In this document: positions 24,180 through 33,075 of the stretch, in pieces
Position numbering within the stretch: position 1 is the first letter of the stretch
Layout: each line of letters starts with the position of its first letter
NCBI RefSeq assembly: GCF_009806985.1
Contig: NZ_WUAX01000011.1
Coordinates: forward strand, 124,001 to 188,000
Reading direction: 5' to 3'
From: Halorubrum sp. JWXQ-INN 858
Lineage (GTDB): Archaea; Halobacteriota; Halobacteria; Halobacteriales; Haloferacaceae
Length of the DNA stretch: 64,000 nt
Notes under the pieces: generated by a model
Seen by the model: only the letters and a program-made list of their open reading frames with translations
What the model was told of the DNA's origin: nothing
The model's database searches: none
Translations under genes and position numbers: made by a program

Positions 24180-25145
24180 TTAGTCCCGGTTCGTCGGCTC
24201 CCGGGGCAGGTCGAGCGACTGGGTGAGGTCGTGTTCCTCGCCGGTCAGAATGTAGAGGACGTCCTCCAACACCACGACGAGCTCGGGGAGCTCGCGCGCG
24301 ACGAGGTAGGTGATCGCGACCAACGCGACGACCGCGAGCAGCTGGCTGATGATCCGGTCGGAGAGGAGAAAGGAGACGCGGTAGGGGTCTGTCGCGCCGA
24401 ACATCGCCAACACGAGGTCGGGCTGCCAGTGCATGTACTGGTTGCCGGCGACGACCGTGATGAACGTCGTCCGGATGATGTTGAGGACGTAGATGAGCGG
24501 GATGGAGACGGCAAGTCCGCGGAGCTTGCGGCCGAGGGGGGCGTCCACCGCCGCGATGAGCCCGCCGAAGATCGCCATGCTCCCGAGCCCGGTGCACGCG
24601 AGGACGACGCTCACGCGGTAGGAGTGGCCGTCGTCGAGCAGCCAGAGGTAGGCGGCGTCGTACCCCTCCGGGCTGGTCACCCGCTCCGGCGCGTAGCCGA
24701 GCAGGTCGATGAGCAGCCCGGTCTGGGTGGCGACGATCTCGATGAGGACCCGTCGCGGCTCCGGCACCGCGAGCCCGGCGACGGTGAACGCGGGGATCGT
24801 CTCGAACGGCAGGTAGATGAACAGCATCACCGCGACCGCACGGGTGAGCACGAACAGCGATCCGCGCCCGGAGTACAGCAGGTAGCCGGCGTACGCACAG
24901 GCCGGAGCGCCGACCAGCGCGAGTATCGACTCGACGTAGCTCTGGTGTTCGAACGCGAAGTACGGCACCATCGTCAGCCAGAACAGCCCGAACAGCCCCC
25001 ACGTCCCGGCCGCGAGGCTCCGGCCGGCGGCGTGGCCCCGGTGGTCGAGGACCCACGCGGCGGCGAACAGCAGGGCCACGGCCCACGCGAAAGTGAACGT
25101 GTCCGGGAGGACGCTCAAAACGGCCGGAAGGCCGGAGCCGATCAT
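24180..25145 (-). CDS. artA: Archaeosortase A
   Basis: A 321-residue membrane transpeptidase related to exosortases. It anchors PGF-CTERM proteins such as the S-layer glycoprotein to lipid. It has about eight helices. The catalytic Cys lies in VVLACTGLGSMAIFGGL (Cys 184). An Arg in NIIRTTFIT (Arg 225) and another in LSDRIISQ (Arg 264) lie 41 and 80 residues further on. These spacings agree with the Cys/Arg/Arg triad reported for Haloferax volcanii ArtA. ATG 25145 gives the family length. Confidence 0.93.
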   Translation of the reverse strand: MIGSGLPAVLSVLPDTFTFAWAVALLFAAAWVLDHRGHAAGRSLAAGTWGLFGLFWLTMVPYFAFEHQSYVESILALVGAPACAYAGYLLYSGRGSLFVLTRAVAVMLFIYLPFETIPAFTVAGLAVPEPRRVLIEIVATQTGLLIDLLGYAPERVTSPEGYDAAYLWLLDDGHSYRVSVVLACTGLGSMAIFGGLIAAVDAPLGRKLRGLAVSIPLIYVLNIIRTTFITVVAGNQYMHWQPDLVLAMFGATDPYRVSFLLSDRIISQLLAVVALVAITYLVARELPELVVVLEDVLYILTGEEHDLTQSLDLPREPTNRD

Positions 25146-25340
25146 ACCGGAATCGTCCGGTCCGAGCGGATAAATCCCTTGTCGTTGCCCACGACGCGCG
25201 CCGGTGTCCGGGTTCCCACGGGGATCGACGACTCGGTCCGACGGCGCGACCCGACGGCTCGGCCCGATGACGCGACCCGACGACTCGACCCGACGACCGA
25301 TGACCGAAAGGCGCTTTTCCCGTCGCCGTGACTCACGGCC

Positions 25341-26528
25341 ATGATCACGGTCGCGCTGGCGGGCAAGCCGAACGCCGGCAAGTCCACCTTCTACACTGCC
25401 GCGACGATGGCCGACGTCGACGTCGCCAACTACCCGTTCACGACCATCGACGCCAACCGCGGGGTGACCCACGTCAGAACCGACTGTCCCTGTCTCGCAC
25501 GAGAGCAGCGCTGCGGGAACGAGAACTGCGAGGACGGCAAGCGCTACGTCCCGATCGAGCTGCTCGACGTCGCCGGGCTCGTGCCGGGCGCACACGAGGG
25601 GCGCGGGCTCGGCAACCGGTTCCTCGACGAGCTGACGAACGCCGACGTCATCGTCAACGTCGTCGACGCCTCCGGCGGGACCAACGCGGAGGGCGAACCG
25701 GTCGAGGTCGGGAGTCACGACCCCGTCGAGGACGTGACGTTCATCGAGGAGGAGATGGACCTCTGGCTGGCCGGTATCGTCGCGGACAACTTCGAGTCCG
25801 TCGAGCGCAAGTCCCGCTCGCCCGACTTCGACCTCGACGAGGCGCTCGCCGACATGCTCACCGGGTTCGGCGCGACGGAGGCCGACGTCGCGGCCGTGCT
25901 CCGCGGGCTCGACTATCCCGAGGACCCCAAACGGTGGACCGACGACCACCGTGAGACGCTGGCGCGGGAGCTCCGCGCGCACACCCTCCCGCTGGTCGTC
26001 GTGGCGAACAAGGCGGACGTCGCGCCGCCGGAGAACCTCGACCGGCTGCGTGAGGCGGCGGAGGTCCCGGTCATCCCGGCGACCGCCGACGGCGAACTCG
26101 CGCTCCGGCGCGCCGCGGAGGCCGGCGTCGTCGAGTACGACCCCGGCGACGAGGGCTTCGAGATCGTCGGCGACCTCTCGGAGCAGCAGGAGGCGGGTCT
26201 GGAATCGATCCGCGACGTGATGTCGTCGTTCGGCGGGACGGGCGTCCAGACCGCGCTGAACGACGCCGTCTACGGGCTGCTCGATCGGATCACGGTGTTC
26301 CCGGTCCAGGACGCCGCCAAGTGGACGGACGGCACCGGGAACGTCCTCCCGGACGCGTTCCTCCTGCCCGCCGGGTCGACGCCGCCGGATCTGGCGTACG
26401 CGGTCCACACGGACATCGGGGAGGGGTACCTCCACGCGGTCGACGCCCGGTCGAGCCGTCGGATCGGCGAGAGCCACGAGCTCAGCGAGGGTGACGTCAT
26501 CAAGATCGTGTCGACGGCGGGGCCCTGA
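25341..26528 (+). CDS. OBG/YchF-like GTPase with TGS domain
   Basis: A 395-residue P-loop protein. G1 is GKPNAGKST (about 8-16), G2/switch Thr is in [12 protein letters not shown]3 is [21 protein letters not shown], and G4 is VVANKADV. The NKAD spelling fits the NKxD of GTP-binding relatives rather than the NxxE of ATP-preferring YchF. Four Cys lie in DCPC...RCGNENC between G2 and G3, as in archaeal members. The C-terminal TGS domain ends in [12 protein letters not shown]. It probably acts at the ribosome. Confidence 0.88.
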   Translation: MITVALAGKPNAGKSTFYTAATMADVDVANYPFTTIDANRGVTHVRTDCPCLAREQRCGNENCEDGKRYVPIELLDVAGLVPGAHEGRGLGNRFLDELTNADVIVNVVDASGGTNAEGEPVEVGSHDPVEDVTFIEEEMDLWLAGIVADNFESVERKSRSPDFDLDEALADMLTGFGATEADVAAVLRGLDYPEDPKRWTDDHRETLARELRAHTLPLVVVANKADVAPPENLDRLREAAEVPVIPATADGELALRRAAEAGVVEYDPGDEGFEIVGDLSEQQEAGLESIRDVMSSFGGTGVQTALNDAVYGLLDRITVFPVQDAAKWTDGTGNVLPDAFLLPAGSTPPDLAYAVHTDIGEGYLHAVDARSSRRIGESHELSEGDVIKIVSTAGP

Positions 26529-26616
26529 GAGGGACCGGATCGCGGCGGCGGACGGTCGCGACGGCCGCTCGTCGCGACGGCCGATCCCGGCAAGGTACCG
26601 TCGCCCCACGTAGTGA

Positions 26617-26622
26617 TTTATA
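26617..26622 (+). promoter_or_regulatory. TATA box of the CocE-type hydrolase gene
   Basis: TTTATA is centred 27 nt ahead of GTG 26646, which supports leaderless transcription and argues against the in-frame GTG at 26613 that would lie inside the box. Confidence 0.5.
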
Positions 26623-26645
26623 CCCTCGGGGTCGACGGTGTGACC

Positions 26646-28688
26646 GTGAACCCCGAGACGGCCATCAGGCTACACCACGACGTGCGGATCCCGGTCGGCG
26701 ACGGCACCGTCGCCGCGACGCGATACGAGCCGACCGATCGCGACGGGGCCCCGTTTCCCGCCGTCCTCATGGCGATCCCGTACCGCAAAGACGACTACAT
26801 TACCTTCGGCGCGTACGACCCCTTGCTACGCTACATCGCGCGGGCCGGCTACGAGGTGATCGTCGCCGACCTCCCCGGGACGGGCGGGTCGTCCGGCGTC
26901 AAGCCGCAGCCGCTCGACGACCGCGAGGGCGACGCCGTCGCGGCGGTCATCGAGTGGCTCGGCGAGCGCGAGTGGACCGACGGCACCGTCGGCACCGTCG
27001 GCAAGTCCTACGGCGGCTGGACCCAGTACCTCGCGGCGTCGCGCCGTCCCGACGCCCTGAAGGCCATCGTCCCGATCATGGCCCCGTTCTCGGGGTACGA
27101 CGACTCGCGGTACCCCACCGGGGCGATGTCGTTCAAACACACCGGCGGCTGGCTCCCGCGAATGCACACGTTCGAGGCGTTACCCCCGAGCTACCGCGAC
27201 GACGAGGGGCGCTGGGCCGAGGTGTGGCGCGAGCGGCTCGACGGGATGGCGGACCGGGGCCCGTGGCTGTTCGACCAACAGCGTAACCCGACGAAGAACG
27301 CCTACTGGGCGGACAACGACGCCGACGTCGAGCGGGTCGACGTCCCCGTCTTCGCGATCTGCGGCTGGCGCGACTACTTCTCGGCGACGACGATGACCCA
27401 CCTCGATCGGATCGACGCACCGACGCGACTCCTCATGGGGCCGTGGCGGCACACCCTCCCGTACCAGGGCCGCGAGGTCGCCGTCGAGTGCCGCGACCGG
27501 ATCGTCGAGTGGTTCGATCGGTTCCTCAAGGGCGCGGAGAACGGGGCGCTCGACCGTCCCAGGGTCACCTACTGGACGGAGCGCGACGGGGGCGGGGTCG
27601 TCGACGGCGGCGTCTGGCGGACCCGCGAGGAGTGGCCGACGGCCGACGGGGACGGCGGCGCACTCACGCGACCCGCGGCGGACGTCCTGTCGTTCGCGCT
27701 CACGCCGGACGGCCTCTCTCGCGCGGCCGACTCCGACGACCCGGCGGCGGCCGTCGACGGGTCGCTCGAGGCGACCTACGACGGGGACGCCACGGTCGGC
27801 GTCGAGTCGATCCACTACCTCTCCCCGCCCCTCGACACGAACGGCGACGACGCCCGATCGCTGACGTTCGAGACGGAGCCAGCCGCCGACCCGGTCGAGC
27901 TTACCGGCACCGGGACGGCGCGGCTCCGGGTCCAGTCGACGGAGCCGGACGTCCTCCTCTCCGTCCGGCTCGTCGACGTGAGCCCCGACGGTTCGGCCTC
28001 GTTGCTGACGTACGGGACGGTTCGGACGGGGGACGGTGAGGCGGCGGACGACGAGGGAGGGGACGGCGGAACGGGGGACGGCGACGGTCCGGGCCCGCTG
28101 ACCCCGGGCGCGGAACACACGGTCGAGGTGCCGCTCCGGCCGCTCTCGCACGTCCTCGAGCCGGGCCACCGGCTCCGCGTCGCCGTCGGGACCTCGTTTT
28201 TCCCGCGGCTGCTCGCCCCGCGCGCGGGAGCGACGATCACCGTCCGGTCGGACGCGACCGCGCCCTCGGTCGTCACGCTTCCCGGCGCGGTACACGCGGA
28301 CGGGTTCGACCCCGAGACGGTGACGCTCCCCGAGCCGGACACGACGGGCGGGCCGCTGTCGTCGCCGTTCGTCACCCGGAGCGAGGGCGAGTGGGAGACG
28401 ACCCGGGAACACCGGTCGGACACGGTCACCGTCCACACGACCGACGAGAAGACGATCGAGCTGCCACACGGCCCGACGATGCGCTGGCGGGAGACCGTCA
28501 GGTGGTCGGTCACCGCGGACGACCCCGCGACGGCGCGGACGTGGACCGACATCGAGGCGGAACTCGACTACGGGAGCGACGTCGTGCGCGCGGAGACGAC
28601 CGCGCGTACGACCCACGACGGGTCGAACCTCGCAGTTCACCTCACCCACGACGGACAGACGGTCCTCGACCGGACCTGGCGGCTGTAG
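26646..28688 (+). CDS. CocE/NonD family X-Pro dipeptidyl-peptidase-like hydrolase
   Basis: 680 residues. The alpha/beta-hydrolase domain (about 10-320) has the nucleophile in VGKSYGGWTQYLA and a likely catalytic Asp in CGWRDYFSA, with GPWRHTLPY supplying His. The C-terminal part has the jelly-roll domain of the S15/CocE class (LTGTGTARLRVQSTEPDVLLSVRLVDVSPDGSASLLTYG, then PGHRLRVAVGTSFFPRLLAPRAG). An additional 130-residue tail is beta-rich. There is no signal peptide, so it is intracellular. The substrate may be an ester or a proline-containing peptide. Start choice is GTG 26646 or 26640. Confidence 0.8.
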   Translation: MNPETAIRLHHDVRIPVGDGTVAATRYEPTDRDGAPFPAVLMAIPYRKDDYITFGAYDPLLRYIARAGYEVIVADLPGTGGSSGVKPQPLDDREGDAVAAVIEWLGEREWTDGTVGTVGKSYGGWTQYLAASRRPDALKAIVPIMAPFSGYDDSRYPTGAMSFKHTGGWLPRMHTFEALPPSYRDDEGRWAEVWRERLDGMADRGPWLFDQQRNPTKNAYWADNDADVERVDVPVFAICGWRDYFSATTMTHLDRIDAPTRLLMGPWRHTLPYQGREVAVECRDRIVEWFDRFLKGAENGALDRPRVTYWTERDGGGVVDGGVWRTREEWPTADGDGGALTRPAADVLSFALTPDGLSRAADSDDPAAAVDGSLEATYDGDATVGVESIHYLSPPLDTNGDDARSLTFETEPAADPVELTGTGTARLRVQSTEPDVLLSVRLVDVSPDGSASLLTYGTVRTGDGEAADDEGGDGGTGDGDGPGPLTPGAEHTVEVPLRPLSHVLEPGHRLRVAVGTSFFPRLLAPRAGATITVRSDATAPSVVTLPGAVHADGFDPETVTLPEPDTTGGPLSSPFVTRSEGEWETTREHRSDTVTVHTTDEKTIELPHGPTMRWRETVRWSVTADDPATARTWTDIEAELDYGSDVVRAETTARTTHDGSNLAVHLTHDGQTVLDRTWRL

Positions 28689-28844
28689 GTCAGGCGAACG
28701 GGGTACGGACGGGGTCGCTCGCGCCGCCGCCGACCCTTTAAAAGTGGTTCGTCGGCGGCGTTTATAAGCCGAGTTCGTCGACGGCATATATATAGAGGCT
28801 CCGCAGGCAGCGACCACGGCCGGGAACGGGGCCGATCGACCAGT

Positions 28845-28852
28845 CCTTATAA
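28845..28852 (+). promoter_or_regulatory. TATA box of the class V aminotransferase gene
   Basis: CTTATAAG is 25-32 nt ahead of ATG 28877. Two further TATA-like strings, TTTATAAG (about 28761) and CATATATATA (about 28786), lie upstream in the same 188-base gap and could serve other start points. Confidence 0.45.
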
Positions 28853-28876
28853 GTCGGCGGGCGACCCCCACCGACC

Positions 28877-29992
28877 ATGCTCATGACGCCGGGCCCGACG
28901 GCGGTCCCAGACGCCGTCCGTGAAGCGATGAGTCGCGAGCTGATCAACCCCGACGTCGACCCCCGTTTCGCGGGGATCTACGAGGACGTCGTCGAGAAGC
29001 TGGAGACGGTGTACGGGATCGGAGACGGTGCTGGTGGTGCTGGTGATGCGGACGGCGTGGGTGGTGCGGGCGGTGCGGGTGGCTCGCACGACGTCGTCGT
29101 CCCCGGCGGCGAGGGGATCCTCGGGCTGGAGGCGGCGATCGCGTCGTTGGTCGAGCCCGGAACCGAGGTGCTCTGCCTCTCGAACGGCCTCTACGGCGAC
29201 GGCTTCGCCGACTTCGTCGAGCAGTACGGCGGCGAGGCGACGCTCGTCGGGGCCGGCTACGACGAGCCCTTGCCGCTCGCGGCGCTGGAGGCGACGCTCG
29301 CCGACGGCGACTTCGCGGTCGCAACGATGGTCCACTGTGAGACGCCGACGGGGACGCTCAACGAGATCGGGCCGGCGCTCGACCTGCTGAACGAACACGG
29401 CGCGATCACCGTCGTCGACGCGGTCTCCTCGCTCGGCGGCGTCCCGGTTCCCACCGGGGAGATCGACGTCTGTCTCGGCGCGTCACAGAAGTGCTTCAGC
29501 GCGCCGCCGGGGCTGACGACCGCCGCGATCAGCGACCGCGCCTGGGCCGCGATGGAGGAGCGCGACCCGCACTCGCTGTACACGAACTTCCTGCCGTGGC
29601 GCGACGTCTCCGAGGGGTTCCCGTACACGCACCTGACGACGAACGTCGTCGCGCTCGAGGCGGCGCTGTCGCTGGTCGTCGAGGAAGGGGTCGCGGACGT
29701 GTACGATCGCCACGAGGCCGCCGCCGCCCGGTGTCGCGAGCGCGGCGGGGCGCTCGGACTGGAGCCGTTTCCGGACCCCGAGCGCAGCTCGCCGACCGTC
29801 ACGGCGTTCTCGGTTCCCGGCCGGGCGAGGGAGCTACAGGCTCGACTGCGCGAGGCCGAGGACGTCACGGTCGCGACGGGGCTCGCCGACCTCGCCGCCG
29901 ACGTCCTCCGGATCGGCCACATGGGACACAACGCGCGCGTCGACCGCGTCGACGAAACGATGGACGCGTTAGAGCGCGTACTGGGTGCGTGA
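28877..29992 (+). CDS. Class V aminotransferase (alanine/serine-glyoxylate type)
   Basis: A 371-residue PLP enzyme. It starts TPGPTAVPDAVREAMS, and the glyoxylate-aminotransferase-like PLP-binding segment is VVPGGEGILGLEAAIASL. The PLP Lys is in GASQKCFSAPPGL (about residue 203). SLYTNFLP and HLTTNVVALEAAL complete the site. Between residues about 48 and 72 a Gly/Ala/Asp-rich linker made from 9-nt repeats (GGTGCGGGC-like) is inserted just before the PLP domain. ATG 28883 is an alternative start. Amino donor and acceptor are not determined. The stop codon lies in a 20-bp tandem repeat. Confidence 0.82.
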   Translation: MLMTPGPTAVPDAVREAMSRELINPDVDPRFAGIYEDVVEKLETVYGIGDGAGGAGDADGVGGAGGAGGSHDVVVPGGEGILGLEAAIASLVEPGTEVLCLSNGLYGDGFADFVEQYGGEATLVGAGYDEPLPLAALEATLADGDFAVATMVHCETPTGTLNEIGPALDLLNEHGAITVVDAVSSLGGVPVPTGEIDVCLGASQKCFSAPPGLTTAAISDRAWAAMEERDPHSLYTNFLPWRDVSEGFPYTHLTTNVVALEAALSLVVEEGVADVYDRHEAAAARCRERGGALGLEPFPDPERSSPTVTAFSVPGRARELQARLREAEDVTVATGLADLAADVLRIGHMGHNARVDRVDETMDALERVLGA

Positions 29993-30070
29993 GGGGCGTA
30001 CCGGGTGCGTGAGGGGCGTACCGGGTGCGTGAGGGGCGTACTGGGTGCGTAAGAGGTGTACTGGGCGCGC
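29976..30070. repeat. 20-bp tandem repeat carrying the stop codon
   Basis: Nearly five units of GCGTACCGGGTGCGTGAGGG begin in the last codons of the aminotransferase gene and extend past it. The second and third units are identical; the last two are diverged. Because 20 is not a multiple of three, later copies fall in other frames. Confidence 0.93.
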
Positions 30071-30140
30071 CGCGTCGTCGTCGCCGACCCCCGTGTTGAC
30101 GGGGGGGTCCGCTTAAGACGCTCGCCCGTCCACCCCGTAC

Positions 30141-31253
30141 ATGGCTCACACGCCGACGTTCGACTACTTCCCCCGGGGGACCCCGCTCGTGGTGTCCGAC
30201 CGCATCGAGGCCGCGATGACGGACGTGCTCGACGCGGGCGGCAGCGCGGGCGCGGCCTACGACGCGATGGAGGAGGCGCAGGTCCGGCAGCTCCGAGACG
30301 ACCCGGCGTACCGGGACGAGCTCCGCGGCGCGTACGCGGACGCCGGGGTCGACCTGGTCAGCGCGACGATGGGCAGTCTCGACTCGACCCTGCGGTTCCC
30401 CGAGGGCGTCCGGCAGGACGTCCTCCGCTGGCAGGCCCGGTTCGACGCCGTCGACTGGCTCCACAAGGTGACGACGCCGGCGGAGGCGGCGGCGGTCGTC
30501 GAGCGCGGCGACGTCGGCGTCGTCATGAACGTCCAGAACGGTGGGGCGGCGATCGACGGCGACGTCGCGGAGACGACGCGGCTCTACAACGCGGGCGTTC
30601 GGGTGGTCCAGCTGACGTACAACGACCAGAACCTCGTCGGCGTCGGCTGCACCGAGCGCGTCGACGCCGGGCTCTCGAACCACGGCGTCGCCTTCGTCGA
30701 AGCGCTCGACGAGCACGGGATGGTGGTCGACCTGTCCCACTGCGGACGGGCGACCACGCTCGACGCGATGGACGCCGCGTCGGGGCCGGTCGCGATCACC
30801 CACGCCTTCTGCGGCGCGCTCGCCGACCACGACCGCGCGAAGTCCGACGCCGAGCTGGAGGCGCTCGCGGCGACGGACGGCTACGTCGGCGTCCTCGCGG
30901 TGCCGTTCTTCCTCGCGCCCGGCGAGTCGTCGCCGCCGTTCGAGGTGCTGTTCGACCACATCGACCACGCGGTCGACGTCGTCGGGATCGATCGGGTCGG
31001 GATCGGCACCGACTGGGGCTCGTGGACGCCGGAGCTGCCCGCCCCGCTCCACGACGGCCTGCTGTCCGCGTTCGAGTCGATGGGGTTCCGCGAGGAGCAC
31101 GGCGTCAGGATCGGGACCGGCTTCGGCCCGATGCAGTCGTACCGCGACTGGGGCGTCATCCCCGAGGGACTCGCTGAGCGCGGCTACAGTGAGGCCGAGA
31201 TCGAGGGGATCGTCGGCGGGAACTTCCTCGACTTCTGGGAGCGAGCGGTCTGA
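30141..31253 (+). CDS. Membrane-dipeptidase (peptidase M19) family protein
   Basis: A 370-residue amidohydrolase-fold dipeptidase without a signal peptide. The family hydrolyses dipeptides, including those with a D-residue at the C-terminal position. Landmarks are LVSATMGSLDSTLRFPEG, VGVVMNVQNGGAAIDGDVAETTRLYNAGVRVVQLTYNDQN, VVDLSHCGRATTLDAM, VAITHAFCGAL and VGIGTDWG. The usual N-terminal DGH metal motif is less clear here. It opens the D-peptide region, but its base composition matches the flanks rather than the island core. Confidence 0.83.
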   Translation: MAHTPTFDYFPRGTPLVVSDRIEAAMTDVLDAGGSAGAAYDAMEEAQVRQLRDDPAYRDELRGAYADAGVDLVSATMGSLDSTLRFPEGVRQDVLRWQARFDAVDWLHKVTTPAEAAAVVERGDVGVVMNVQNGGAAIDGDVAETTRLYNAGVRVVQLTYNDQNLVGVGCTERVDAGLSNHGVAFVEALDEHGMVVDLSHCGRATTLDAMDAASGPVAITHAFCGALADHDRAKSDAELEALAATDGYVGVLAVPFFLAPGESSPPFEVLFDHIDHAVDVVGIDRVGIGTDWGSWTPELPAPLHDGLLSAFESMGFREEHGVRIGTGFGPMQSYRDWGVIPEGLAERGYSEAEIEGIVGGNFLDFWERAV

Positions 31254-31392
31254 CGCGTCGCGATCGATCGCTCCGACGCGTCGTTCGTGGCTGCGTGTCG
31301 TTCGATCCGCCGGGCCATCGCCGTCCGCGTCCGAGCCTCGACCCGGGTTTACGGGGGGGTGCGGTTATGTCGGCCGTTTCCGATCGGGCCGT

Positions 31393-32997
31393 ATGAGCCT
31401 CGACTACTGCCTCGAGAACGCACGAGTCGTCGACGGGACGGGTGCCCCCTGGTTCCACGGAGCCGTCGCCGTGGTGGACGGACGGATAGACGGCGTCTAC
31501 CGCGGCGATTCCCCATCCGCGGACGAGGTCATCGACGTCGACGGTGCGGTCGTCGCGCCCGGCTTCATCGACACGCATTCACATTCGGACCTCGAGCTGT
31601 TCGCGGATCCCACGTTGGAGCCGAAGATCCGTCAGGGGATCACCACGGAGGTGCTCGGCCAGGACGGCTTCTCGATGGCTCCAATGCATCGTGAGGGCGG
31701 TGCCGAAGAGTGGTCGACCCAGCTCGGTGCGCTTGCCGGACGCGTCGACACCGAGTGGACGTGGGGAAGCGTCGCGGATTACCTCGACGCCGTCGAGGAG
31801 TCGGGCGTGAGCCCACACGTCGCGCTCCTCGTCGGACACGGAACGGTTCGATTCAACGTGATGGGAATGTCGGACGCCGAGCCGAGCGACGAACAGCTCG
31901 CGGAGATGTGCGAGCTGATCCGCGACGGGCTGGACGACGGCGCAGTCGGCTTCTCGACCGGCCTCATCTACACGCCGTGTACGTACGCCTCGACCGAGGA
32001 GGTATCCGCGTTGGCCGAAACGCTTCAGGGGTACGGACGGCCGTTCGTCGCCCACGTGAGAAGCGAGGGGCGATGGATATGGGAGGCGCTCGACGAGTTC
32101 GTCGACATCGGGTCCGAACACGGCGTGCCGCTCCACCTGTCACACTACAAACTGGCGGGAACCGCCCAGCACGGGCACGTCGATCGGAGCAACGCCCTCC
32201 TCGAAACCGCGCGGGAGCGCGGCGTCGACCTCACGGTCGAACAGTACCCGTACACGGCCGGGAGCACGATGCTCTCCGCTGCGCTCCCGCCGTGGGTGCA
32301 CGCGGAAGGCCCTGCACGCGCGAAGGAGCTGATCGCGGAGCCGGACACGCGCGAGCGGATCCGGCGGGACATCGAGGAATGGCGGATCGACGGATGGGAG
32401 AACATCGCCGGGTTAGCCGGGTGGAACGAAGTCGTCGTGACGAGCGTTCGTTCGGAACGAAACGAGCCGTTGGAAGGGCGGAGCATCGGCGACATCGCCG
32501 CCGAAAGGGACCAGGACCCGGTCGAGACGGTCTGTGACCTCCTCGTCGAGGAAGACCTCGCGGTGAGCATGCGGATCCACATGATGGACCCGGACGACGT
32601 GGAAGCCATCCTCGAAACGGACGTGGTAAACGTCGCGACGGACGGGCTCTTCGGCGGTACCCCGCACCCGCGGCTCGCCGGGACGTTCACTCGGGTCCTC
32701 GGGACGTACGTTCGCGACCGGAACGCGATCGGTTTGGAGGAGGCCGTTCGGAAGATGACGTCGCTCCCGGCGCGCGCGATGGGGCTCCAGCGAAAGGGCG
32801 TGATCCGTCCCGGGATGGACGCCGACCTCGTCGTGTTCGATCCCGACACCGTCGAGAGCAGGGCGACCTACGAGGACCCGTTGAAACCACCCCGCGGGCT
32901 GCCGCACGTGCTCGTCGACGGGGAGTTCGTCGTGCGTGACGGCGAGACGACGGGTGCGACGCCGGGGCGGGCCCTCCGAGTCGGGGCCGACGACTGA
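31393..32997 (+). CDS. N-acyl-D-amino-acid deacylase / D-aminoacylase (variant metal motif)
   Basis: A 534-residue amidohydrolase expected to release D-amino acids from their N-acyl forms. The metal motif is GFIDTHSHSD (about 56-65). The next signature reads EVLGQDGFSMAPM, whereas classical D-aminoacylases have Cys in a GNCG pattern; here that site is GQDG, so the metal centre may differ. Other conserved blocks are GHGTVRFNVMG, LHLSHYKLAG, EQYPYTAGSTMLSA and GTPHPRLAGTFTRVLG. ATG 31393 gives the family start. A paralogue with GNCG lies at 35882-37483. Confidence 0.85.
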   Translation: MSLDYCLENARVVDGTGAPWFHGAVAVVDGRIDGVYRGDSPSADEVIDVDGAVVAPGFIDTHSHSDLELFADPTLEPKIRQGITTEVLGQDGFSMAPMHREGGAEEWSTQLGALAGRVDTEWTWGSVADYLDAVEESGVSPHVALLVGHGTVRFNVMGMSDAEPSDEQLAEMCELIRDGLDDGAVGFSTGLIYTPCTYASTEEVSALAETLQGYGRPFVAHVRSEGRWIWEALDEFVDIGSEHGVPLHLSHYKLAGTAQHGHVDRSNALLETARERGVDLTVEQYPYTAGSTMLSAALPPWVHAEGPARAKELIAEPDTRERIRRDIEEWRIDGWENIAGLAGWNEVVVTSVRSERNEPLEGRSIGDIAAERDQDPVETVCDLLVEEDLAVSMRIHMMDPDDVEAILETDVVNVATDGLFGGTPHPRLAGTFTRVLGTYVRDRNAIGLEEAVRKMTSLPARAMGLQRKGVIRPGMDADLVVFDPDTVESRATYEDPLKPPRGLPHVLVDGEFVVRDGETTGATPGRALRVGADD

Positions 32998-33045
32998 GGC
33001 CCACGACGCGCGGAGCGGCCGGGTACAAGGCATGATCGGTACCGG

Positions 33046-33053
33046 GTTTATCC
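33046..33053 (+). promoter_or_regulatory. TATA box of the M81 peptidase gene
   Basis: GTTTATCC is about 27 nt ahead of ATG 33076. This suggests that the M81 and enolase-superfamily genes form their own leaderless transcript. Confidence 0.45.
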
Positions 33054-33075
33054 ACGTCACCTGTGATCGACGGAC

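Noticed and set aside
24180..26609. An 809-residue frame on the minus strand covering archaeosortase A and the GTPase region
   Set aside because: Only the first part, from ATG 25145, is archaeosortase; the rest is antisense of the + strand GTPase with no recognisable domain.
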